Shown here piece by piece: positions 1-7,083 of a stretch of 64,000 bases of DNA (the first letter of the stretch is position 1; the number at the start of each line of letters is the position of its first letter). The position numbers were made by a program, and so were the translations under genes. Under the pieces are notes generated by a model. It was not told the DNA's origin and ran no database searches. It saw nothing but the letters and a program-made list of their open reading frames with translations. Source of the stretch: H2-BAC3 sp045863035 (GTDB lineage: Bacteria; Bacteroidota; Ignavibacteria; Ignavibacteriales; Ignavibacteriaceae); NCBI GenBank assembly GCA_045863035.1, contig BTUV01000002.1, positions 1-64,000 on the forward strand. Direction: 5' to 3'.

Positions 1-43
1 ACTGTCCGGGAAACCAATTAAAAACAATATAAGGGAGGCGGAG

Positions 44-1417
44 ATGACCGCCAAATTACTACTTCACAAACTGCACCTTTGGGCAGCTTTCTCGCTTATT
101 GCCCTCGCTGCAATCTCCTGCTCTGAGCCAGCCAGCCCCTTTGTGCAGACCGAAATCACCCTTGAAGCATTAGATGCCTCCTGCACCGAGGTGTGGCTTT
201 CAATTAAAAGTTCTGTTGATGATGAGGAGGATAGGAGCTATTATTACACTTTAAGTCGGGGGGATAGTCTTCTTGCCTCTTTCACAAATGCACCTGCTGA
301 TACATTAATTACCGATAGTCTGCTCATCCCAAATAATTTATATTCATATCGCCTTGAGGTCAGAAATCGGCAAAACTCCCTTATAAAAGAAATTCTGCTC
401 GATGTTCCAACTCTGGCACCTTCTTCAAGCGATTTTACCTGGCAGAGCTGGTCATTTGGAGATGACATTTTATACAGCAGCTTATATGATGTTGAAATAA
501 TTGATGAAAACAACATCTGGGTAGTGGGGCAAATTTATATCCCTGATACTGATAGCTCAGGTGCACCAATATACTATAACGCCGCACATTGGGATGGCCA
601 GAAGTGGAATTTCAAAAAACTATACGGATTTGTTCCTGGGTGCAGCCCAGTTGATTATCCGATTTTTAGAATCATTAAAATAATAAATGGAGAAAGAATA
701 TTACTGTCTAACGGAGCCAACCTTTATTGGTATAGGAATGAAAAATTGGAAGTTGACTGCTCCCTTTATCTTTCAATCAGGGGTTCATTCGAAGATATGA
801 TAATTCTTGAGAACAATAACATATATGCCTCGGGTTATGATGCTGGAGTTTTCGTCAATAATGGGGTGCAGTGGAAAAAAATTGAAAATTCTTTAATAAA
901 TCATGCACCAATACTAAACCTAAAAGATATCTCATATTCTGAATTTAACAAAACTTTTTATTGCAGTGGTCTAAGTAATGACTATTCATATTCTGCTCTC
1001 GTTCAGGTAAAAGATGATAAAGCGGAGGTTATTTGGGATGCAAATTATATGGAACAAAAACCTCCGTATGGAAGTATGCGCTCGATAACTACAGTTGATA
1101 AAGACTTAATCATCGTAAGTACGGCTGGGATATGGAGAAAAAAATTATTCTCAAAAAATATGGAGAAATTTGTTGCAAAATATCCAACTTGGTTTGTAGA
1201 AGATACAGAAGCAATTGCAAGCAATGATTTTATCACTACTGGTCACAGATTTGAAATCTCTCACTTCAATGGAATCAATTTGAAACAAATTTATCTCGGA
1301 ACTACCCCCTCAGTTGCTTTTGCGGCAGACTTTAAGAAGAATATATTAGTTGCTGTTGGCTATGAATCTATCAATCTTTCAACGAAAGCGAAGGTTGTTA
1401 TCGGTAAAAGAAATTAA
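44..1417 (+). CDS. Secreted lipoprotein, propeller-like, unknown function
   Basis: 457-residue protein of unknown role. The N-terminus is a lipoprotein signal peptide: basic start, hydrophobic core, and a lipobox ending Ala-Ile-Ser-Cys near residue 26, so the mature protein should be membrane anchored. After an Ig/fibronectin-like stretch (about 35-125) come repeated short Trp/Gly-rich blades such as NNIWVVGQ and AAHWDGQKW, typical of exported beta-propeller proteins in Ignavibacteria and related groups. No catalytic motif is visible. A purine-rich GGGAGG lies just before the ATG. The family-level resemblance is by eye only. Confidence 0.7.
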   Translation: MTAKLLLHKLHLWAAFSLIALAAISCSEPASPFVQTEITLEALDASCTEVWLSIKSSVDDEEDRSYYYTLSRGDSLLASFTNAPADTLITDSLLIPNNLYSYRLEVRNRQNSLIKEILLDVPTLAPSSSDFTWQSWSFGDDILYSSLYDVEIIDENNIWVVGQIYIPDTDSSGAPIYYNAAHWDGQKWNFKKLYGFVPGCSPVDYPIFRIIKIINGERILLSNGANLYWYRNEKLEVDCSLYLSIRGSFEDMIILENNNIYASGYDAGVFVNNGVQWKKIENSLINHAPILNLKDISYSEFNKTFYCSGLSNDYSYSALVQVKDDKAEVIWDANYMEQKPPYGSMRSITTVDKDLIIVSTAGIWRKKLFSKNMEKFVAKYPTWFVEDTEAIASNDFITTGHRFEISHFNGINLKQIYLGTTPSVAFAADFKKNILVAVGYESINLSTKAKVVIGKRN

Positions 1418-1419
1418 AA

Positions 1420-1547
1420 CCCGTCAGGTGATTGCGGCACCCGACGGGCGGGGAGTGCAAATAAATGTTCCATCAGGTGCGATGGGTAACCATAGCACTC
1501 TGCATTTTTTGCACTCCTAATTTAATAAACAGTCCGCACAACTGTTT
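1420..1547. other. Structured intergenic stretch with three inverted repeats
   Basis: Between the lipoprotein stop and the next gene lie three consecutive inverted repeats. CCCGTC at 1420-1425 pairs with GACGGG at 1443-1448. A 16-base arm at 1452-1467 pairs with 1503-1517 with one bulge, enclosing a small CCATC/GATGG stem. A perfect 7-bp stem, AAACAGT/ACTGTTT, lies at 1527-1533 and 1541-1547. The first could be a weak terminator. The long second stem has no U-run suited to termination and could be a folded leader RNA. No known riboswitch was recognised. Confidence 0.45.
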
Positions 1548-1566
1548 CATTTAAGGAGTAAAAAAA

Positions 1567-2297
1567 TTGAAAAACTTCTTTTTGGCCCTTTTCGCTATTT
1601 TGTTATCGGGTATGTCATTTACACAGACCCTTGATTGTATTACCGCCCCGCCCGAAGGGGTGACGGCAGAGGCAGTTCAATCGGGTAATCTTGGCAGTTT
1701 TGCCAGGACTACCATTACACCCCCGCTTCGTCTTGCCATCCATGTGATAAGACCGAATGACGGAACAGGAGGGATTTCAACACAAATGCTTAACGATAAG
1801 TTGAACGAACTTTATGAAGCGTTTGAACCTGTCCTGTTTGAATTTGAAGTGCATTCAACATCAGTAATGAAGTAAACACAGCGGGCATCGGCTCACGACT
1901 TGTCCGGCTTCGTCTGATACCTTACACATCAGCCGAACTTACTCCTTCTCTTATAACCAGAGTGCGATCCTCAGAAGAGCAGGCAAAAGGCAGTTTGAAG
2001 AGAATACATTATAATGGAGCAGAACCGATAAAGGACTATTCACTTACACAGAATTATCCAAATCCGTTTAACCCTGTTACCATGATAGAGTTTGCCCTCC
2101 CTGAGCAAAGTGATATATCCTTAAAAGTATATGACATCATCGGTAAAGAGATTGCAACACTTGCCAATGGCAGCTACTCAGCAGGCAGATAAACTGTTCC
2201 TTTTGACGGCACAAGCCACGCAAGCGGAGTATATATCTATAAATTCAGTTATGGCAAAGGGCAGAGTATTACGAGGAAAATGACCTTGCTCAAATAA
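1567..2297 (+). pseudogene. Decayed T9SS-exported metalloprotease-like gene
   Basis: Remains of one exported protein. It begins with TTG at 1567, 9 nt after an AAGGAG, and a signal peptide. An N-terminal region resembling the pro-part of M43 (pappalysin-like) metalloproteases follows (LRLAIHVIRPNDGTGG, then a helix). The reading frame shifts near 1855 into frame 3, where homologous-looking residues continue (NTAGIGSRLVRLRLIPYTSA). The zinc site (HExxHxxGxxH) is absent, so the catalytic middle appears deleted. The frame then reaches a T9SS type A C-terminal sorting domain (NYPNPFNPVT at about 2050-2080) interrupted by TAA at 2190-2192, where homologues usually have Tyr. The frame resumes and ends at 2297 with the normal GVYIYK...KMTLLK tail. 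Confidence 0.75.
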
Positions 2298-2372
2298 TTG
2301 TGAATTGTGAATGGTAAATTGTGAATTGCGAGTTTTCACTTTTCACTCTTAACTTTTAACTTTTAACTAAAG
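2298..2372. repeat. Short imperfect tandem repeats, low complexity
   Basis: Directly after the pseudogene the sequence consists of imperfect short tandem units: TTGTGAAT repeated about three times, then TTTTCAC and CTTTTAA units. It has no coding potential and leads into the terminator at 2373. Confidence 0.5.
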
Positions 2373-2400
2373 AAAGCCCTGATTACTGCCGGGGCTTTTT
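2373..2400 (+). terminator. Rho-independent terminator
   Basis: AAAGCCC at 2373-2379 pairs with GGGCTTT at 2392-2398 and runs into a T-tract, with further Ts at 2401-2405. It would terminate transcription from the pseudogene region on the plus strand. Confidence 0.75.
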
Positions 2401-2437
2401 GTTTTCCATTTTTTAATGCAAAGGGAAGCAAAGTATA

Positions 2438-2666
2438 ACGCGAAGTATCGCAGAGTTTTAAACCAAATCTTTTTAAGCCCCATCATTTTCCGAACAAACT
2501 ACTATTACAGAAAATGTATTATAATTCAAAAAAGCCGCAGTAACATCAGAATATCGTATGACGCAAAGAGAGAGGGTTTGGAGGTGAGTTTAAAGGCGGC
2601 AAACAGAGCAAACTAAACTCAAAGTAAGCTAAGTTTATCGCGAAGTTACGCAGAGCTTTAAAACAA
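2438..2666 (+). repeat. Pair of 29-bp direct repeats in a gene-free stretch
   Basis: Two similar 29-base sequences sit at 2438-2466 and 2638-2666, built on GCGAAG..ACGCAGAG.TTTAAA, with about five mismatches. The whole stretch 2401-2713 carries no convincing gene. A 66-codon open frame at 2416-2616 has repeat-derived, low-complexity content and no recognisable product. Confidence 0.5.
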
Positions 2667-2713
2667 CAAGTTTTATACCCTTTTGCCACCCTGAGAAGTC
2701 AGGAATAAAAATA

Positions 2714-2739
2714 AAAACCCCGGTCATAGCCGGGGTTTT
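2714..2739 (-). terminator. Strong terminator after the FecR/M48 pair
   Basis: AAAACCCCGG (2714-2723) and CCGGGGTTTT (2730-2739) form a 10-bp stem with a 6-base loop. Read on the minus strand the hairpin is followed by a T-run, so it fits the end of the minus-strand transcript from 5595. A smaller stem, TGCCGG/CCGGCA (2755-2760/2768-2773), precedes it. It may also work for the plus strand. Confidence 0.8.
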
Positions 2740-2784
2740 GTATAGAATTTGTACTGCCGGAATTTTACCGGCAATAATGGAGAA

Positions 2785-3807
2785 TTATTTTACTGTAAGA
2801 TTTTTGATTTTATTCAGATAATAGTTAACCATAAATCCGGTACGGTTGCCCTGAGCACTGTATAGAAGCGCAAGTTCCTGAAAAGTGAAGCTGACTCCCT
2901 GTTTCATCAAAGCCAATTCTTCAAATGCTGCAATTGCCTGTGAAAAAAGTTTCTGGTCTTTCAGGTAGTAACCGGTAACTATCAGATAGGTGCTTTTATC
3001 AATCTTGCCGGATTTCAGACTGTTTTCGTACTCAGCAAGCGTTGTATTAATTTTTTCACTTCTTCCCGCATCAAACAGGGTGAACTGATTATTTACACGG
3101 CTGATATCCGGTTTAGCCGGAGCTTTTTCTTTGGGATATATATCCCAGTTGAACTCCTGCAATTCATCACTCAGGGCGAGAGCGAGTTCCGGGACCTGAA
3201 CCATGTTCAGAATAAGACTTCTTCCTTTAAGCTCTTTTCGGAGGACAACCTCTTCATCAGCATTAAGCACAATAAGTACATAATCTCTTTCCTCAGGTGC
3301 GGCACCTGCGTTGGTGGAGTCAACCCATCCGAAATAAGGATTAGTTGTGCTGATGAAGCCCATAGGGAACACTGCATTTACACCTTCGCCTCTGAAGTTA
3401 GCCGGAGTGAGAGAAGCGATTTCATTTTTTCTGAGGTTATTAAAACCGTTTTTGGTTTTAAGTGAAACATCGGTATCGGTCACTGAGCGCGTTGTAGAGC
3501 CGTCATTCTTTTTACTGTCTGATGAACTACTGCCAATGGTTATTTGCTCAGAAGCATTAAGTACCACAACTACTCCATCCATAAAATAGATGGTAGCTTT
3601 TCCGTTTTTACCTGCCATCAGCAGGTCATCTTCACCAAGCTCAGTGCCCAATGTTACGGTTTCTTTGGTCTCACTGCCGGAGCGGAAAAGAGTTACATCA
3701 CCTTCCACACCGGTTATAAGGGCCACAGTAGATGATTGAAGCACCATCATAAAATTCAGGAGCAGCACTGCCGCCCCTGCGATGAGATAAAATCTGAACT
3801 TCTTCAT
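2785..3807 (-). CDS. FecR-domain exported protein
   Basis: 340 residues. An N-terminal signal or anchor (KFRFYLIAGAAVLLLNF) is followed by a FecR-like fold around residues 28-110: VEGDVTLFRSG, then LGTELGEDDLLMAGKNGKA. The C-terminal 130 residues look helical and may form TPR-like repeats (LSQAIAAFEELALMKQG). FecR domains in such free-standing exported proteins probably bind envelope partners; here there is no sigma factor or TonB receptor beside it, so a FecR/FecI signalling role is not supported. It lies 15 bp downstream of the M48 protease gene and shares its terminator, suggesting a common envelope role. Confidence 0.75.
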   Translation of the reverse strand: MKKFRFYLIAGAAVLLLNFMMVLQSSTVALITGVEGDVTLFRSGSETKETVTLGTELGEDDLLMAGKNGKATIYFMDGVVVVLNASEQITIGSSSSDSKKNDGSTTRSVTDTDVSLKTKNGFNNLRKNEIASLTPANFRGEGVNAVFPMGFISTTNPYFGWVDSTNAGAAPEERDYVLIVLNADEEVVLRKELKGRSLILNMVQVPELALALSDELQEFNWDIYPKEKAPAKPDISRVNNQFTLFDAGRSEKINTTLAEYENSLKSGKIDKSTYLIVTGYYLKDQKLFSQAIAAFEELALMKQGVSFTFQELALLYSAQGNRTGFMVNYYLNKIKNLTVK

Positions 3808-3822
3808 TTTTCTGACTTTTTT

Positions 3823-5595
3823 TTAGATTCTGTAAATTCCGATACCTTTTACTTTACCGTCAAGAATCCAGAATGCGATTCCGAGATTCTGATAATTGTA
3901 AACCAGGTATCCGCCTTCGGTGAGGACTTGTATCGGTCTGCCGAATTTGTTTATTACTTCTTCTACTGAAGAACCGACATTTATGTTCCCGACAGACTCG
4001 AGTCCTTTATCAATCCTGTCAAAAACCAGCACATATTCAACTTTTCCTGCTTTGTCAAAACCGATAGTTATATTCGGGGTAAGATACTCCCACACATCTC
4101 CGCTTTTATCAGCAGTTTTATTATCCGGGGTCTGAAGCGTGTTCTTTACTTCCGTCTGATCATCATTCAGGTCAACACCGGCAAGTCCGAGATTATTGGT
4201 TGAGTAAACCGTTTTATCCTTCGGATTATTGTCATTTTTTGTGATTGTAGGCGCGTTTCCGGTCTTGAGTGCTTCAAGATTCTGACGGGCTATATCTGCA
4301 TACGTTCCTTCCGGCATTAACACCAGGAATCTCTGCCACGCCTGAATAGCCAGGTCATTCTGTTTGTTCCACTGATATGCCCATGCAAGATTGTAATAGC
4401 CCTGAGCATTCTGATTGTCTATCTGTATTGCGTTATCAAATGATTTTATTGCATCTTTCAGATTGTTTTGCTCAACCAGGAGAAATCCTTTTGCAATATG
4501 AGCTTCAAAAAGTTCTGCGTCATATTTAAGTGCAAGGTCAATATTCGTTTTTGCTTTAGCGTAATCTTTTGTGAAGATATTAATTAATCCAAGATTTACG
4601 TAGGGCTGAGCATATTTCGGGTCAAGTTTGGTAGCTTTTTGAATGCTTTCAATGGCATCAGCAAAATCTCTGGTCTGGAATGTGTAATTGCCTCTGACCG
4701 GTTTGTCAAAATTATCAGCGAAAAGAGACACTTTACTGAGAGAAGCTGAAACCCAAAGGTCAAGTGTTACATCCTTTTCGGCTACAACATTTATCATCTG
4801 AGCAACGGCTATGTTATTGTAAGCTTCTTTATAGTTCGGATACTTTTCAAGGAACTTGCCAAATGCCTCTGCTGCTTCAGAATAGTTACCCATGGTGATA
4901 TAGAGCAGTCCATAGTCAAAGTGCTTTGCATATTCATAATAGGTGCCGATGTTGATGAAGGCCTGAACAACACGCTGTGTGAAGTTTGGATGATCTGAGT
5001 AATCAACATAAAGCGGGGGATATTCATAGCCGAGGTTAGTCATTTTATTGAACCAGTTAACACTGCCAAGAGGGGAGTAACCTGCGCGCAGAGCATAAAG
5101 AATACCATATTTATCAGCTTCATACTCCTGCTCGCGGGTGAATGCTTTCATTTTCTGGTCATCCTGGCTTGATATATTAAAGCGTGACTTAAACTCTTCT
5201 GCTTCGTTTGAATGTTGAAGGAGCACATGAGAAAACTCATGGGCAATAACAAAAGCCAGTTCGTTTACTGTTTCAGTGGTCTTAAAAAGACCCGTCAGCA
5301 CGTACATATTACCGTTTCCGAATGCAAAAGCGTTTGGCTCGTCATTATCAATCAGTTTAATAGTGAGCTTATGTTCATTGGAATAAATGTATTTGCTGAT
5401 ATTTTTTGCGATATCCTGAATCATTTTATCTTCGGCAGTTCCTTTGATGATCTTGCCGAATTCCTGTTCAACATATTTATCTAAGTCATTCCAGTTGAAT
5501 TCATCCTTCTTTTGGGGGAAGAGGGATACGGATAAAAGAATCAGAAACAGAAGAACTGCTTTAGATTTGAATGAAAATGACATTGTATTCTCCAT
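3823..5595 (-). CDS. M48 family metalloprotease with TPR repeats (BepA-like)
   Basis: 590 residues. A signal peptide (about 1-28) precedes an M48 zinc protease domain with HEFSH at 119-123 and the third ligand in EYEAD (Glu157). Several TPR units follow (about 225-260 and 320-440, e.g. AKTNIDLALKYD, AIKSFDNAIQID), then a C-terminal domain of about 130 residues containing VGSSVEEVINKFGRP, which recalls SmpA/OmlA-like repeats. The arrangement is that of periplasmic BepA/YfgC-type proteases, which act in outer-membrane protein quality control. The start at 5595 gives MENTMSFSF; ATG at 5583 (M5) is also possible. First gene of a two-gene unit with the FecR protein. Confidence 0.85.
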   Translation of the reverse strand: MENTMSFSFKSKAVLLFLILLSVSLFPQKKDEFNWNDLDKYVEQEFGKIIKGTAEDKMIQDIAKNISKYIYSNEHKLTIKLIDNDEPNAFAFGNGNMYVLTGLFKTTETVNELAFVIAHEFSHVLLQHSNEAEEFKSRFNISSQDDQKMKAFTREQEYEADKYGILYALRAGYSPLGSVNWFNKMTNLGYEYPPLYVDYSDHPNFTQRVVQAFINIGTYYEYAKHFDYGLLYITMGNYSEAAEAFGKFLEKYPNYKEAYNNIAVAQMINVVAEKDVTLDLWVSASLSKVSLFADNFDKPVRGNYTFQTRDFADAIESIQKATKLDPKYAQPYVNLGLINIFTKDYAKAKTNIDLALKYDAELFEAHIAKGFLLVEQNNLKDAIKSFDNAIQIDNQNAQGYYNLAWAYQWNKQNDLAIQAWQRFLVLMPEGTYADIARQNLEALKTGNAPTITKNDNNPKDKTVYSTNNLGLAGVDLNDDQTEVKNTLQTPDNKTADKSGDVWEYLTPNITIGFDKAGKVEYVLVFDRIDKGLESVGNINVGSSVEEVINKFGRPIQVLTEGGYLVYNYQNLGIAFWILDGKVKGIGIYRI

Positions 5596-5709
5596 AGTGA
5601 TTATTTATAAATTCTATGATTATTATAGCTTGACCGGGCGGGTTTGGTTCCCGAAAAATCAGGATTTATGAAAGAAAAATCATAAGTAACACACTTCTTG
5701 TGAAGAAAA

Positions 5710-6957
5710 TCACCGGAGAAGTGATTTCCTTTTATCTTCAAGAATGGCAATAAGCTCCTGATAGTCACCGCCTTTGTAAGCGTCAATCTGATCGAGATAT
5801 TTTTTTAACTGCGGGTCAAAAGGGTAAATGCGCCTGATTTCGCGGGTAATTTTGTTTGTATCAGCGCCTGTACCCTCCCCCGGAGTGAGTTCGCGGACAA
5901 TTGATTCAATTTCAGAATAGGTTACAATTTTGGTTTCTTTGAGAATGGCATTTTGGGCAATGTAAAGCTCGTCATAAGCGTGTTTTACATCATCAAGCTG
6001 TTTTTTCAGTTCTTCACGCAGCAATGCATTCTCTAATGCAATACCTGTGTTGACAGACATAGCTGATAGAAAGCTCTGGTCTTCTTTTGTGAAACTGCCT
6101 TCCTTTTTATTAAGGATTTGGAACACCCCTATAACATCTCCGTTGATGTTCTTCATAGCCAGGGTAAGGATGTTACGCGTGACGAAACCGGTTTTTATAT
6201 CAATTTCTTTATTAAACTTTGGATGTGAGTATGGCTCATCTATAATCTGCGCTTCGCCTGAGAGCGCGACTTCTCCGGCTATGCCTCTGTCCATCGGGAA
6301 ACGAATCTCCTGTTTTTCAATACCTATGCCGGTTCTTGACCAGAGTTCCTTTTTCTTTTTGTCAACAATAAAAAGGGTAGCCCTTTCAGAATTAAGAGCG
6401 TCTGTAGCCAGTACGATGATACGGTGAAGAAGGTCATCGAAATCTTTAACGGAGTTAAGGTCGCGTGACATTTCCAGAAGAACGGAAAGTTTCTTCCCTT
6501 CATAAGCTGCATTTGTTACTTTTGTTTCAGCAGGGAGATTTGAATGAACAATTTCGGCAACATGCCCGGTTGGTGTGAATCCGGGGGCAATTTTGGCGAG
6601 TGACTCCTCAATTTTATCGAGATTGAGAGGTTTAAGGATAAAATCAGCAATTTTATCACCGAAAACAATATCACGGGTGTCATAAAAGAATTGAGAAACA
6701 ACGATAATAGGGGCATCTGGAACCAGGCCGCTGAGCTGGTCAACAAAATCAATCTCAGACATCGCCGGCTGGGTTATTTCAACTATCAGGGCATCAAAAT
6801 GAAGCCCCAACATTGACTCCAGTGCCGTCCGGTTTTTTTCTTTAAAAAGCACTTTTGCTCCGCTGGAGTTAGCTACACCGAGGTAGATGCTTTCTGTCTC
6901 CCGGTTATCTGAGAAAACGGCGATCAGACTCAAATTTGACATGGTATCTTTTCTCAC
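5710..6957 (-). CDS. Receiver-like/GAF signalling protein with Glu at the phospho-site
   Basis: 415 residues. Residues 8-125 fold like a response-regulator receiver (LIAVFSDNRE, DALIVEITQPAM, ADFILKPLN). The position of the phosphorylated Asp is Glu60, while the conserved Lys109 is kept. A GAF domain spans about 155-305 (ERATLFIVD, RGIAGEVALSGEAQIIDEP, NILTLAMKN, GVFQILNK). It is followed by a coiled coil and a 70-residue helical tail. No kinase or DNA-binding domain is present. This could be a constitutively phospho-like scaffold or ligand sensor. A second ATG at 6942 (MSNLSLIAV) is a likely alternative start. Flanking gaps of about 115-125 bp suggest its own promoter. Confidence 0.75.
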   Translation of the reverse strand: MRKDTMSNLSLIAVFSDNRETESIYLGVANSSGAKVLFKEKNRTALESMLGLHFDALIVEITQPAMSEIDFVDQLSGLVPDAPIIVVSQFFYDTRDIVFGDKIADFILKPLNLDKIEESLAKIAPGFTPTGHVAEIVHSNLPAETKVTNAAYEGKKLSVLLEMSRDLNSVKDFDDLLHRIIVLATDALNSERATLFIVDKKKKELWSRTGIGIEKQEIRFPMDRGIAGEVALSGEAQIIDEPYSHPKFNKEIDIKTGFVTRNILTLAMKNINGDVIGVFQILNKKEGSFTKEDQSFLSAMSVNTGIALENALLREELKKQLDDVKHAYDELYIAQNAILKETKIVTYSEIESIVRELTPGEGTGADTNKITREIRRIYPFDPQLKKYLDQIDAYKGGDYQELIAILEDKRKSLLR

Positions 6958-7083
6958 TTAAGTTTTTATCAATTCGGGCAAAAGTCTGCCGGTTGAGCAA
7001 AAAATCTGAAACACAAACAATTAAATTACTGCTTTCAGAGCCACTTTACCAACTGAGATTAAGGAAATCACCCCGTAAATGGA

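Noticed and set aside
1420..1547. tRNA or known riboswitch in the structured gap
   Set aside because: No cloverleaf with T-loop GTTCRAnYC and no motif of a known riboswitch class could be traced.
2416..2616. 66-codon open frame after the first terminator
   Set aside because: Contains one of the 29-bp repeats, is rich in Lys/Arg/Asn with no recognisable fold, and has no start signal.
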